A DNA stretch of 64,000 nt from an uncultured Actinomycetes bacterium (GTDB lineage: Bacteria > Actinomycetota > Acidimicrobiia > Acidimicrobiales > RAAP-2). Made by a program: the position numbers and the translations under genes. The stretch is from NCBI GenBank assembly GCA_903825895.1, contig CAIKCI010000031.1:164027-228026 (forward strand). Reading direction: 5' to 3'. Below, piece by piece: positions 42,447-52,052 of the stretch; the first letter of the stretch is position 1, and the number at the start of each line of letters is the position of its first letter. Below the pieces are notes generated by a model. The model was not told the DNA's origin. It saw nothing but the letters and a program-made list of their open reading frames with translations, and searched no databases.

Positions 42447-43901
42447 GTGACTACTGCTGCAACGAGCCAACCGCTTTCCCCCCTTGCTCGCCTCGCCCCC
42501 CTCTGGGTTGCTCTCGGGGCGGTCGGCTCCGTGATCCTCGTGCTTTTTGGCACGATGATCGGCGCGCTCCCTCGACCCGGAACCACAACCTGGTGGTTCA
42601 CCCTTTCAGGGATCAACAACAGTTTGGTGCACATCGCTTTCTATGCCGGCGTGCTTTTGGTGCTCATCGGATGGTGGGGTCTTGGCGCCTACGCCCGCCA
42701 AGGGCAACTCTCGGTGGCCAAGTGTTGGGGTGTCCTCGTCGTCTGGGCGACCCCATTGTTCTTAGGACCACCTCTTTGGAGTCGTGACCTTTACAGTTAC
42801 GTCGCACAAGGTGATCTCGCCCATGCGGGAATGAATCCCTACAAGGTGGCACCCGATGCATTAGGCCCCGGCCCCATCACCTCCTCGATTTCAACGGTCT
42901 GGCTGCACACGACGTCACCCTACGGACCGCTGTTCGTCATGGTCAGTAAACAGCTCTCCGCCATCGGTGGCTCACTTATTGAACAACTCTTCATTTACCG
43001 CGGTGTTGAACTCATCGGCATTGCCTTACTCATGGTGTGCTTACCTCCACTGGCTCGACGACTGGGCAGTGACCCGGGCGTTGCGCTCTGGCTTGCCGTT
43101 TTGAGCCCCTTGGCTCTTTGGAGTTACGTTGCCTCAGGCCATAACGACACCTTGATGATCGGCTTGATGATCGCCGGTATTGCGGTGGCGAAATCGGGGA
43201 GACGAGAACTCGGCATTGCTCTGTGTGCAGTGGGCGCTGCGATCAAACTTCCTGCTGCCGGGGCCATTGTCTTTTTCATTGCGGAAGCATTCGTCAAGGG
43301 ACAGAAAAAAGACCGTGTCGGTGTGGTGGCGAAAGGTGCGCTGATCACGCTTGTCGTCCTTGTTGGCATCACAATGCTCTCGGGACTCGGGTGGGCCTGG
43401 TTGAGTCCGGCCGCGTTAAAGATTCCCACCGAAATCAGGGTCTTGTCGACGCCGTTGGTTTCGTTAGGAAACTTCATCGGGGCGATCCTGCACAACATTG
43501 GACTTCCCATCACCGTGCACACGATGATTTCGATCGTTCGGCTTCTTGGGAGCATCGCGACGGCTCTTGCAGTGCTCTACCTGCTTTGGCAGGTGCGCAG
43601 CTACGAAATTGTCCGTCTCATTGGCGTCGCACTCTTAGTTGTCGTCCTCGGCAGCCCCACCGTGTGGCCGTGGTACTTCATGTGGGCCGTCGCCGTCTTG
43701 GCCGCCACTTCGGCGCAACGCTCAAAGGCGTTAGCGGCGCTCGCTGCGTTGGCCATGTTGGTCGTTGGCGCCGGCGGCACACCCATTCTCAACGGCTGGA
43801 TGGTCTGGATCACCGGGCCACTCATGGTCGTGGCAATCGCTTACTTCGCCAGCGGACAGCGATGGAAGCGGGTTATCGGAGAGCCCCAACGTGTCGCTTG
43901 A
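42447..43901 (+). CDS. MptB-like polyprenol-phosphomannose-dependent mannosyltransferase
   Basis: 484 residues from GTG 42447; AAGGAG lies 11 nt upstream. The frame extends to 42243, but the added residues are Arg/Cys-rich and unlike the rest. It has about 12 membrane segments. LWSRDLYSYVAQGDLAHAGMN (about 110-130) is the GT-C acidic loop (DxY) of MptA/MptB-type alpha-1,6-mannosyltransferases, followed by NPYKVAPDALGPGPI and STVWLHTTSPYGPLF. These extend the mannan core of lipoglycans outside the membrane. Followed by two further membrane proteins with overlapping starts. Confidence 0.82.
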   Translation: MTTAATSQPLSPLARLAPLWVALGAVGSVILVLFGTMIGALPRPGTTTWWFTLSGINNSLVHIAFYAGVLLVLIGWWGLGAYARQGQLSVAKCWGVLVVWATPLFLGPPLWSRDLYSYVAQGDLAHAGMNPYKVAPDALGPGPITSSISTVWLHTTSPYGPLFVMVSKQLSAIGGSLIEQLFIYRGVELIGIALLMVCLPPLARRLGSDPGVALWLAVLSPLALWSYVASGHNDTLMIGLMIAGIAVAKSGRRELGIALCAVGAAIKLPAAGAIVFFIAEAFVKGQKKDRVGVVAKGALITLVVLVGITMLSGLGWAWLSPAALKIPTEIRVLSTPLVSLGNFIGAILHNIGLPITVHTMISIVRLLGSIATALAVLYLLWQVRSYEIVRLIGVALLVVVLGSPTVWPWYFMWAVAVLAATSAQRSKALAALAALAMLVVGAGGTPILNGWMVWITGPLMVVAIAYFASGQRWKRVIGEPQRVA

Positions 43902-45027
43902 CGCACCACCTCGTCCCCCATCGCGGCGAGAGGCATTCCGGCGGTCTTTTCTTTTTTGGCCGGTCGTGGCCTACGCTGCGGCGCGGGTCACCACCTCTGC
44001 ACTTGCCGTCGTGGTCTCTCTGCTTGGCCATCGAGGGAGCCTCGCTGCGCTCGATCGATGGGATGGCGTCTGGTTTATTCGCGCCGCTCAGTATGGCTGG
44101 CCCACGCCGCTCCCCATGGTCGATGGTCATGTAGCGCAGAACACCACAGCGTTCTTTCCTCTCCTCCCGCTTATCCTCCGTGGATTCAACGCCGCCACGT
44201 CAGGTTCTTTCTTAATTGTTGGTCTCATCCTCAGTGCGGTGACTGGTTTGACGGCCGTCATTGCCGTGGGGCTCGTAACTCGCCACTTCACCGACGACGA
44301 GCGAGCACGTCGAGCGGCCCTTCTCTTTGCGCTCTTTCCCGGGACCTTTGCTTTTTCTTTGATCTATTCCGAAGGATTCACAATTACCTTGATCGCCTTT
44401 GGTCTGCTGGCACTGTTAAAGAAACGGTGGTGGCTCGCTGGGCTCTTGGGTCTTTTAGCAAGTGCCTCATCACCGGTGGGCTTCATCTTCACTTTGAGTT
44501 GTGCCTGGGTCGCGCTGAGGGAATTGACAACAGAGAAGAACTGGCGTGCCCTTCTCGCTCCACTCTTGAGTCCCTTGGGTGGATTGGCGTGGTTGGGTTT
44601 TCTCTGGATCCACGAAGGACAATTCAACGCTTGGCGAGCTACCGAACGTGGAGGTTGGGATAGCTACCCGTCACTCGTCTACCCCTTTCATATCCTTTGG
44701 GTTGTCATCCGTCATCCCCTGTCCCCGACCTTGACCGGTGTCATCTTGTTTCTTGGGACCATCGCCGGGATTATTGGGGGGATCTTGGCAATCAAAGAAC
44801 GCCAACCGGCACCAGTGTTGATCTACGGCATCGCCGCAGCAGTCTTCGCCGCAATTGCCGCACCGGTCGGACTGCGCCCCCGATTCTTGATGTTGGCCTT
44901 CCCGCTCGTGATTGCAGTGGGCACCCGTTACCGAGGGATGACGTACCGAGTCATTCTCGCTAGTTCTGCACTACTTTTGGTGGTGATGAGCGCTCAAGCC
45001 CTTTGGTCCAATGCGGTTTTTCCATGA
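43891..45027 (+). CDS. PIG-V-like GT-C mannosyltransferase
   Basis: 378 residues from GTG 43891, overlapping the previous gene by 11 bp. Motifs: ALDRWDGVWFIRAAQYGW (acidic loop, Asp-Gly-x-W), NTTAFFPLLPLILRG, FALFPGTFAFSLIYSEGFTI, and RATERGGWDSYPSL. These fit PIG-V/mycobacterial PimE-type mannosyltransferases that use polyprenol-phosphate mannose. About nine membrane segments. A paralogue lies on the minus strand at 46725-47885. The 3' end overlaps the following gene by 4 nt (ATGA). Confidence 0.82.
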   Translation: MSLDAPPRPPSRREAFRRSFLFWPVVAYAAARVTTSALAVVVSLLGHRGSLAALDRWDGVWFIRAAQYGWPTPLPMVDGHVAQNTTAFFPLLPLILRGFNAATSGSFLIVGLILSAVTGLTAVIAVGLVTRHFTDDERARRAALLFALFPGTFAFSLIYSEGFTITLIAFGLLALLKKRWWLAGLLGLLASASSPVGFIFTLSCAWVALRELTTEKNWRALLAPLLSPLGGLAWLGFLWIHEGQFNAWRATERGGWDSYPSLVYPFHILWVVIRHPLSPTLTGVILFLGTIAGIIGGILAIKERQPAPVLIYGIAAAVFAAIAAPVGLRPRFLMLAFPLVIAVGTRYRGMTYRVILASSALLLVVMSAQALWSNAVFP

Positions 45028-46721
45028 GCGAGACCTTGTCAACGCTTGAGAAGGACCTCATAAGCCCTCGAACCATGCAGCGCGCGGCGTGGTCACTGGT
45101 GTGGCTCGGCGTGCTCACGGCCGGGCTCATCTACTGGAGCGGTTGGGCTGCGGCACCCGCTGCTGCATTCATCGCCCCACTGATTGTCTTGATCGGCATT
45201 GTCGGCGGGGCCTCGATGTGGATCGTCAAAGACCCGGGTTCGATTCCCATGCAGTGTGGAGGGTTTCTCGCCGCGTTCTTAGCCGTCGCACTCCCTCAGT
45301 CCACATGGATTCATACGCGCTACTACTACCTCACCGACTCATCGGCGATTAATCAAACCGCATCGGACCTTCTTGCCCACGGCCATAACCCGTACACGGC
45401 ATCACTTGCGCAAGCGTCAACGCTGCTTCACCCATCGATGAGTTTTTGGACCTATCTGACCAACGGCGGCCACGTCGACCAACTCTCCTACCCTGCGGGA
45501 GCCATTGTCCTTCAAGCACCTTTCATGGTGATGGGATTCCACCATGCGGTGACCGACTGGATGGATCTCTTTTCGTGGCTGATCACCGCCGCCTTACTCT
45601 TTGCACTCTTCCCAAAAGCATTGCGCTGGGTCGCTGCACTCTTGATGATGTCAGGGATCTTTGTCGTTCCGTTCGTCAACGGGGGAACCGACGCACTCTT
45701 TATGCCGTTTCTCGTTCTCGCGGTCTGGCGATGGGACCGATTCGGGACCGGCAAGACCGCAGGCGTGGCCAATTGGATCGGCCCCGTCGCTCTTGGTGTT
45801 GCCTGTTCTATTAAACAAACGCCGTGGTTTCTCGTGCCGTTCTTGGTTCTCGGTGTAGCCCTTGAAGCAAAACACGCGGGCGCTCAGCCATTCAAGCGAG
45901 CTGGCGCCTATCTCGGTTGTCTCGCCGGGGTCTTTTTGATGTTCAACATCGTCTTTATGGTCTGGAGTTTCCAGGCGTGGCTCCATGGATCACTCTTGCC
46001 CTTTGTCGAACCACTGGTCGCCGATGGCCAAGGTATCGTCACGCTGGCACTGCACGGGTTGACCGGTGGCGTCATGTTGGGGTGGCTCTCCGCCGCCGGT
46101 GTCCTTGCCTTTGTCGCACTCCTCGTGGCCTTTGTGGGCTCCTACCCCTGGATGAGACGAGCGTGGCTGTTCTTCCTCCCCATCGTTTTGTTTCTCCCGG
46201 CGCGCAGTCTCTCGGACTACCTCGTTGACTTCATCCCCATCGCCATTCTTGGTGCCCTCAGTGTGACCCCATCTCACGAACCCACGAAACAACGAACACT
46301 GCCTCAGTGGGCGCTGGCGGCGGGACTTGGTGTGCCAGCTCTCCTTGCGGTCGTCGCGCTGGTGATCGGCTTCTCATCTGCCCCGTTGACCCTGCACGTG
46401 ACCAAATTTGTGACCGCAAACGAAGACCTTTCCTTCGCCAGTGTTTCCGTTCAAGTGCATAACGCATCGTCCACCGCCGTCACCCCTCACTTCATCGTGG
46501 ACGCAGGTTCCGGACATCCTTCGGGATATTGGAATGCCACCAGTACGAGCGGCTCCCTGTCCCTCGGGCCAGATCAGACCAAGGTGTACGTGATTACCCC
46601 TGTCAACTCAGCCACGACACCAAAACTTGGGGGCTACTGGATCGTCGATGCCTACACCTCGTCGCCGTCTGCACTCTCGACGACACCGACGTATCAGTGG
46701 AAACTCGGCTTCCCCCGCTAG
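45024..46721 (+). CDS. Multi-pass membrane protein, possible GT-C glycosyltransferase
   Basis: 565 residues from ATG 45024, overlapping the upstream stop. About 11 membrane segments, then a C-terminal extracellular beta-rich domain of about 110 residues (from LTLHVTKFVTANEDLSFASV, with VHNASSTAVTPHF and GGYWIVDAYTSSPS). The loop HTRYYYLTDSSAINQTAS after the second to third helix contains Asp and could be the GT-C acidic loop; NPYTASLAQAS follows, recalling MptB-like NPY motifs. I cannot name the substrate. It is the third gene of the mannosyltransferase-like operon. Confidence 0.65.
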   Translation: MSETLSTLEKDLISPRTMQRAAWSLVWLGVLTAGLIYWSGWAAAPAAAFIAPLIVLIGIVGGASMWIVKDPGSIPMQCGGFLAAFLAVALPQSTWIHTRYYYLTDSSAINQTASDLLAHGHNPYTASLAQASTLLHPSMSFWTYLTNGGHVDQLSYPAGAIVLQAPFMVMGFHHAVTDWMDLFSWLITAALLFALFPKALRWVAALLMMSGIFVVPFVNGGTDALFMPFLVLAVWRWDRFGTGKTAGVANWIGPVALGVACSIKQTPWFLVPFLVLGVALEAKHAGAQPFKRAGAYLGCLAGVFLMFNIVFMVWSFQAWLHGSLLPFVEPLVADGQGIVTLALHGLTGGVMLGWLSAAGVLAFVALLVAFVGSYPWMRRAWLFFLPIVLFLPARSLSDYLVDFIPIAILGALSVTPSHEPTKQRTLPQWALAAGLGVPALLAVVALVIGFSSAPLTLHVTKFVTANEDLSFASVSVQVHNASSTAVTPHFIVDAGSGHPSGYWNATSTSGSLSLGPDQTKVYVITPVNSATTPKLGGYWIVDAYTSSPSALSTTPTYQWKLGFPR

Positions 46722-46724
46722 CGC

Positions 46725-47885
46725 TTAGGGGGTCCAGTTGTCTGCGGTCAACAACACCGTGCAGGTAATCAGGCACGCTGTTGAAAGTGACAAGGCGACG
46801 AAGAACCATCGCTTCGACAGCGATGCCCCGACCGCTCCCAAGAGCGGGAACGCTCGCTCTAAGAGCCGCGGGGTAATGCTGACGAGTGGCGAAGCCACCC
46901 CGAAGAGGAGGGCTGTGATCACATAACCACGCCACGTCGCTGGAGGATGAGCACGAACAAACAGCACCAGCAAGCCAACAGCACCGAAAATACAAATCGC
47001 TTTAATGCCGTAGTTGGGATCCACAAAGCCGTGTTGGAAAAAGTGCTCAAAAGCTCGGGGCACGCTCGCCCCAACGTTGCCCCCCTGCCAGCCCGCACGT
47101 TGCGCTCGAAAGTACTCAAAGGGTGAACCCGTATGTACCCAGAGGTAGCCAAAGAATGCAACGACCCCCAAGGGGGCAAGGAGGGGAGCGAAGAGTGCCT
47201 TCCACTCACGATTTGTGCGAATCGCTCCCACGCAAGCCACCACACAAGGGATGACTGCAACAACACCGAGCGGGTCTGTCGCGGTTGCCGCTGCGGCGGC
47301 CAGTCCCGCCCAGATCCAGCGTTGCCGCCCCAATGCCAGGATCGACAGTGCTGCAAAAAGCAAGATGGCGCCTTCGGAGTAGACCAGCGAAAAGACAAAC
47401 GCTCCTGGAGCGAAAAAGATCAATGCCGTTCCTCGATCAGCGCCCAAGGATCCATAAACATCGCGCACCATCCACCAGACGGCGATGGATGCACCGGCCC
47501 CCACGAGAAACGACGTAACCAGGCCCGTGATGTTCCATGAAAAGGGTGACGCGAAGTGGACCAGGCGAATCAGAATCGGAAACAAGGGAAAGAACCCAAG
47601 ATCGCTTTGTGCTGGATTTCCCGATCCTGGTGGGATTGCGTGGACATAGCCATGTTCTGCGACCATCAGATACCACCGCGAATCCCACACCACAAGGCTG
47701 TTGGTCAAAGAAAGCCCTTGGGCAGAGGCCCCGATGGCTGAAACCACTATGACCAGCGCTCTCGATACTACGAAAATCCCCAATGGGCGCAAGAGGGTGC
47801 TCGCCGATGAATCTTGACCGTCGAGCGGTGATGTTGCACGGCGGTGCTCTGCCCAGATGCTCGGCTCACTCTTTCTCTTCCCCAC
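46725..47885 (-). CDS. PIG-V-like GT-C mannosyltransferase, paralogue
   Basis: 386 residues. Motifs shared with the 43891-45027 protein: LVVWDSRWYLMVAEHGYV (acidic loop), LGFFPLFPILIRL, IFFAPGAFVFSLVYSEGAIL, ATDPLGVVAVIP and FEYFRAQRAGWQGG. Such conservation shows gene duplication. It is on the opposite strand and ends 3 nt past the convergent third operon gene. Probably elongates the same lipoglycan using a polyprenol-phosphate sugar. Confidence 0.8.
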   Translation of the reverse strand: MGKRKSEPSIWAEHRRATSPLDGQDSSASTLLRPLGIFVVSRALVIVVSAIGASAQGLSLTNSLVVWDSRWYLMVAEHGYVHAIPPGSGNPAQSDLGFFPLFPILIRLVHFASPFSWNITGLVTSFLVGAGASIAVWWMVRDVYGSLGADRGTALIFFAPGAFVFSLVYSEGAILLFAALSILALGRQRWIWAGLAAAAATATDPLGVVAVIPCVVACVGAIRTNREWKALFAPLLAPLGVVAFFGYLWVHTGSPFEYFRAQRAGWQGGNVGASVPRAFEHFFQHGFVDPNYGIKAICIFGAVGLLVLFVRAHPPATWRGYVITALLFGVASPLVSITPRLLERAFPLLGAVGASLSKRWFFVALSLSTACLITCTVLLTADNWTP

Positions 47886-48120
47886 CTGACGAAGGTTACG
47901 TCACCCCAGGCTGAATCTTTCTTCGTCGGTGAAAACGACCCCAAAGGTTTGGGCAAAGAACGTCGCAAATTTTCCCTTAACGCCCCGTACGTTCATCTTC
48001 ACCACCTACCTTTCAAGGTATGGCCAAACGTTCCGAAGCGAAAAACGGTAACGAGTGACCTTGGGATCACGCACTCACGCTGAGCTGCACGGTCCGACGA
48101 CACATAACCCAAGGAGGTCT
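47886..48120. promoter_or_regulatory. 235-bp promoter region of pstBSCA
   Basis: Lies between the divergent mannosyltransferase and pstB. It ends with AAGGAGG 3 nt before the pstB ATG. A single GTTCATCTTCA unit (47991 onward) resembles one half of a PHO box, but no second 11-nt repeat follows, so phosphate control is expected from the genes rather than shown. Confidence 0.4.
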
Positions 48121-48915
48121 ATGGCAGTTGCGCCCACCTCGACCGCATTGAATGAGCCAGCCGACTCGGTTCTTTGTGCGAAAAATCTTACCGTGGGTTT
48201 TGGAGAAGCCACGATCTTGAATGACATCACCGTCAATATCGGCCGGGGACACGCAACCGCCCTGATTGGCCCCACTGGGTCCGGGAAGTCGACGTTTCTG
48301 CGAGCACTCAACCGAATGAATGATCGGGTGAGTGGCTACCGCCGAAATGGTGAGGTCACCCTTGAAGGAGAATCGATCTTTACCTCCGGCATGGATCTTT
48401 TAGATCTGCGTCGCAAAGTAGGGATGCTCTTTCAGAGACCGAACCCCTTTCCCATGTCAATCCGCGACAATGTGGTCGCTGGGGTCAAGGCCCATCGCAT
48501 GGCCAAGCGTCACCAATTCAATGACATTGCTGAAGCTCGCCTCACTCAAGTTGGTCTCTTCGACGCCGTCAAAGACCGACTCAACAAATCGCCGTTCCAA
48601 CTCTCCGGCGGCCAACAACAACTCCTTTGCCTAGCTCGCGCCTTGGCCGTTGAGCCTGATGTGCTCTTGCTCGACGAACCCACTTCATCTCTGGATCCCG
48701 TCACCACCGAGCGAGTCGAATCACTGATCGCGAATCTTGTTCCTTCAATCAGCGTTGTCATCGTGACCCACAACTTGGGCCAGGCGCAGCGTGTGTCTGA
48801 TCAAACCATGATGTTTTTTGATGGTGAGCTCGCAGAGTTCAACACCACCAAAGAACTCTTCACCAACCCACAACACCCTCTTAGCTCCCAATATGTCCGA
48901 GGACATATTGGTTAA
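48121..48915 (+). CDS. pstB: Phosphate ABC transporter ATPase PstB
   Basis: 264 residues from ATG 48121 with AAGGAGG 3 nt upstream. Walker A GPTGSGKST, the PstB-specific LRALNRMNDRVSGYRRNGEV and MLFQRPNPFPMSIRDNVVAG, signature LSGGQQQLLCLARAL, Walker B VLLLDEPTSSLDP, and FTNPQHPLSSQYVRGHIG at the C-terminus. First gene of pstBSCA, an order unlike the usual S-C-A-B. It powers high-affinity phosphate import. Confidence 0.95.
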   Translation: MAVAPTSTALNEPADSVLCAKNLTVGFGEATILNDITVNIGRGHATALIGPTGSGKSTFLRALNRMNDRVSGYRRNGEVTLEGESIFTSGMDLLDLRRKVGMLFQRPNPFPMSIRDNVVAGVKAHRMAKRHQFNDIAEARLTQVGLFDAVKDRLNKSPFQLSGGQQQLLCLARALAVEPDVLLLDEPTSSLDPVTTERVESLIANLVPSISVVIVTHNLGQAQRVSDQTMMFFDGELAEFNTTKELFTNPQHPLSSQYVRGHIG

Positions 48916-48960
48916 GTCGTATCCCCCGAACCACTCCCCAACAACAAGAAAGGTAATTCC

Positions 48961-50091
48961 ATGAACCATAAAGTCCGAAAGAGCCTGAAAGCCTCTCTCT
49001 TGGCACTTCCCACCCTCGGGTTGGCAGCTGCAATGAGCGTGTCGCTTTGTAGTACCGCTGGTGCGGCAACCAAGAAGGCCTCGTTGGCCGTCGTTGCTCC
49101 TCCCACAAGCAAGGTGTCACTATCAGAAACGGGCAGTTCACTGCTCTTTCCGCTCTTTGGAAGTTGGATGACCGCGTACAGCGAGACCTACCCGAACATC
49201 ACGGTCTCCACGGCGTCAACGGGTTCAGGTACGGGAATCTCTAGTGCATTGAATGGCACCGCCAATATCGGTGCATCGGATGCCTATCTCTCCCCGGCTC
49301 AAGTCCAAGCAACACCGGCTGCTCGGAATATTCCATTGGCGATTAGCTCAATGTTCATTGCCTACAACGTTCCGGGTGTCACCGACCATCTCAAACTGAC
49401 ACCACAAGTGATTGCCAATATTTACTTGGGCAAAATCACGAACTGGAACAACAGTGCGATCATGAAGTTGAACTCAGGCGTGATGCTGCCAAACCTGCCG
49501 ATCGTGACGGTTCACCGTGCCGACGGCTCAGGCGACACCTTCCTGTTCAGCCAGTACATGTCGGTGACGAATCCCTCATCATGGGGTAACTCGATTCCTA
49601 TTGGGACGACCATCGCGTGGCCCAACGCTCCAGGTGCCATTGGCGCAACCGGCAACTCAGGCATGGTGTCAACCTGTGGGTCAACGCCTGGTTGTCTTGC
49701 CTATATCGGCATTAGCTATCTCGCCAAGGCGCAGTTAGCCGGCGTGGGAGAAGCATCGCTCAAGAACAAGTCGGGCAAGTACGTGCTGCCAACGTCAGCC
49801 ACGATGACCGCTGCTGCACTTTCGTTTGCATCGAAGACCCCAAAGACGGGCACCCTCTCGATGATCAACACATCAGCCAAGAATGGCTATCCCATCATCA
49901 ACTACGAGTACGCCATCGTCTTGAGCAGTCAGCCCAACAGCACCACGGCGCAAGCCATTCGTTCAGTTCTCAGTTGGATCATCTCTCCAACAAATGGAAA
50001 CTCGATGACCTACCTGACGCCAGTTGGATTTATCCCACTGACGCCAGCGGCACGACAGAACTCAGCGAACCAAGTTGCTGCCATTAAATAA
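48961..50091 (+). CDS. pstS: Phosphate-binding protein PstS
   Basis: 376 residues. Sec signal peptide: KVRKSLK, hydrophobic core LLALPTLGLAAAMSVSLCST, cleavage near AGAA. Mature part has SLSETGSSLLFPLFGSW, ITVSTASTGSGTGISSALNG and IGASDAYL, the phosphate-binding loops, and VHRADGSGDTFLFSQYM. An AAAGG site precedes ATG. A cysteine in the signal core (SLCSTAG) might act as a lipobox, though LCS is not a perfect one. Confidence 0.94.
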   Translation: MNHKVRKSLKASLLALPTLGLAAAMSVSLCSTAGAATKKASLAVVAPPTSKVSLSETGSSLLFPLFGSWMTAYSETYPNITVSTASTGSGTGISSALNGTANIGASDAYLSPAQVQATPAARNIPLAISSMFIAYNVPGVTDHLKLTPQVIANIYLGKITNWNNSAIMKLNSGVMLPNLPIVTVHRADGSGDTFLFSQYMSVTNPSSWGNSIPIGTTIAWPNAPGAIGATGNSGMVSTCGSTPGCLAYIGISYLAKAQLAGVGEASLKNKSGKYVLPTSATMTAAALSFASKTPKTGTLSMINTSAKNGYPIINYEYAIVLSSQPNSTTAQAIRSVLSWIISPTNGNSMTYLTPVGFIPLTPAARQNSANQVAAIK

Positions 50092-51165
50092 ATGAGTCTC
50101 GTTCGCACGGAAGCAGCGTCGCCCAGCAACCCTGGCCCCCCCAGCGACTCTGCTTCTGTGCGCGAACGATTAAGAAACGCAGAAACAGTTCTGTGGCACC
50201 GCGGCACATTCGTTGCCGCGGTGTTGCCATTCCTGGGCTTAGCTTTCGCCATCACGGTCGTTGCCATCAAGGGGTGGCCGGCAATTCTGGTCAATGGCAC
50301 TCACTTCTTTACCGGTTCAACGTGGCAGCCCGGCTCAACCTACGGCTCCACGGTCTACCCCCACGGCGTCGCCACTCCACAAGGCGCTTCATATGGGGCA
50401 TGGCCCCTAATCCTTGGGACAGTGCAGTCTTCGGCGATCGCGCTGATTCTCGCTGTTCCTATCTCCATTGGTGCTGCGATCGCGCTGACGGAACGCTTAC
50501 CACGCTCGATTGCGCGTCCCGCCAACTTCGCTGTGGAACTCTTGGCTGGCATCCCTAGTGTGCTCTTTGGACTTTGGGGAATTCTGACGCTCGGGCCACT
50601 CTTGGCGCGGGATGTCTACCCTCACATCGCGAGCATCATGCCCGATGTTCCTGTCCTCAACTTCTTTAACAGCCCCACCGGCCATGGCGAAGGTCTCTTC
50701 ACGTCAGGGATTGTGTTGGCCATCATGATTGTCCCCATCATCACCGCCACGACGGTCGAACTCTTTCGACAAGTTCCTTCCCTCAACCAAGAAGGTGCAC
50801 GAGCGCTGGGGATGACCGACGCCGAAGTCACCCACAGCGTGACCATCCCTTGGGTCCGCAACGGCATCATTGGTGCTTCAATCCTTGGTTTGGCGCGAGC
50901 GCTGGGTGAAACCATTGCCATTGCCATGATCTCGGGAGCGATTTTGGGCCACACCGCACAAAACATCTACAGCCCTATGACCACCATCGCCGCCACCATC
51001 GTCAGCCAACTCGACAGCTCGTTCACCGATGCCACCGGCTTTGCCACCGCCACCTTGGCTGAAGCGGCACTGGTCTTAGCGGTGATTTCAGTTGTCGTAA
51101 ACGTGATCGCTCGCTTTATTGTGCATCGCACCGGCAAACTCGGCGGACCGGTAGGGAGAGGCTGA
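50092..51165 (+). CDS. pstC: Phosphate ABC transporter permease PstC
   Basis: 357 residues, six main membrane segments with an outer loop (about 65-100: ILVNGTHFFTGSTWQPGSTY). ELLAGIPSVLFGLWG and the EAA-type loop QEGARALGMTDAEVTHSVTI fit PstC. ATG follows the pstS stop directly. Its TGA overlaps the pstA ATG. Confidence 0.94.
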   Translation: MSLVRTEAASPSNPGPPSDSASVRERLRNAETVLWHRGTFVAAVLPFLGLAFAITVVAIKGWPAILVNGTHFFTGSTWQPGSTYGSTVYPHGVATPQGASYGAWPLILGTVQSSAIALILAVPISIGAAIALTERLPRSIARPANFAVELLAGIPSVLFGLWGILTLGPLLARDVYPHIASIMPDVPVLNFFNSPTGHGEGLFTSGIVLAIMIVPIITATTVELFRQVPSLNQEGARALGMTDAEVTHSVTIPWVRNGIIGASILGLARALGETIAIAMISGAILGHTAQNIYSPMTTIAATIVSQLDSSFTDATGFATATLAEAALVLAVISVVVNVIARFIVHRTGKLGGPVGRG

Positions 51166-52052
51166 TGACCTTTACTCTTGAAGCCCCGGCTCGGCCTCGT
51201 CACCGGCGTCGCGTCAGTCAAATGATCTTCCGGGCTGCGACCCTGTTCGCCTTAGGGCTCGTGCTCATTCCGGCGATCTGGATCGTGCTCGGTATTGTGC
51301 TGCGGGCGATTCCCCACTTCAGTTTTAGCGTCCTCACCCACACGAGCGCCCATGGCGGTCTCGAGAACGCCATCGTCGGGTCCTTCATCATCATGGTGGG
51401 TGTCGCCATCATTGCCGGCACCATCGGCCTTGGTGCAGGGATCTATCTCGCCGAGATGAGTGCCACCTCACAACGAGGACAACGGGTTGACGGCCTCCTG
51501 CGCACCGCCACCGAAGTCTTGGCCGGTGTGCCATCAATTGTGCTGGGTTTTGTCGGCTACATCGCTCTCGTGGTGGGCCTTCATTGGGGATACTCGCTTC
51601 TTCCCGCACTGATCATCTTGTCCATGATGGTGGTGCCCTACATCGCCAAAGCGACCGAAAACTCCTTGGCGCAAGTTCCCACGGCTTACCGTGAGGGAGC
51701 GGAGGCCTTAGGTATGGCCCCGGGCTACGCACTTCGCCATGTGATCTTAAAGACCGCTCTTCCGGGGATTACCACCGGGCTCTTGGTGGCCCTGGCGATT
51801 GCTGGCGGGGAGACCGCGCCATTGCTCTATACGGCAGGCTGGAACGATCAGATGCCAACCCTCGCACTCACCGGTCACCAGGTGCCCTATTTGACCTATC
51901 CGGTCTGGGCGTTCTACAACCAACCGTCGAACTCGCTGCGCTATTTAAGTTACGACGCAGCGTTAATTTTGATTGTCTTCATCGTGACCTTATTGGTCGT
52001 CTCACGCATCATTGTGGCCCGCACGCAGCGCCATGCCGACATTCGTCGCTAG
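51165..52052 (+). CDS. pstA: Phosphate ABC transporter permease PstA
   Basis: 295 residues with six membrane segments. GAGIYLAEMS, TEVLAGVPSIVLGFVGYIAL, and the cytoplasmic EAA loop REGAEALGMAPGYALRHVIL followed by ALPGITTGLLVALAIAGGET are PstA hallmarks. Its ATG overlaps the pstC stop as TGATG. No phoU or phoPR-type genes follow. Convergent with the esterase at zero spacing. Confidence 0.94.
   Translation: MTFTLEAPARPRHRRRVSQMIFRAATLFALGLVLIPAIWIVLGIVLRAIPHFSFSVLTHTSAHGGLENAIVGSFIIMVGVAIIAGTIGLGAGIYLAEMSATSQRGQRVDGLLRTATEVLAGVPSIVLGFVGYIALVVGLHWGYSLLPALIILSMMVVPYIAKATENSLAQVPTAYREGAEALGMAPGYALRHVILKTALPGITTGLLVALAIAGGETAPLLYTAGWNDQMPTLALTGHQVPYLTYPVWAFYNQPSNSLRYLSYDAALILIVFIVTLLVVSRIIVARTQRHADIRR

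Noticed and set aside
43223..44134. 303-codon frame overlapping the mannosyltransferase genes in another frame
   Set aside because: Arg/His/Cys-rich shadow of two hydrophobic membrane protein genes.
47991..48020. PHO box before pstB
   Set aside because: Only one half unit (GTTCATCTTCA) resembles the consensus; the second 11-nt repeat does not match.
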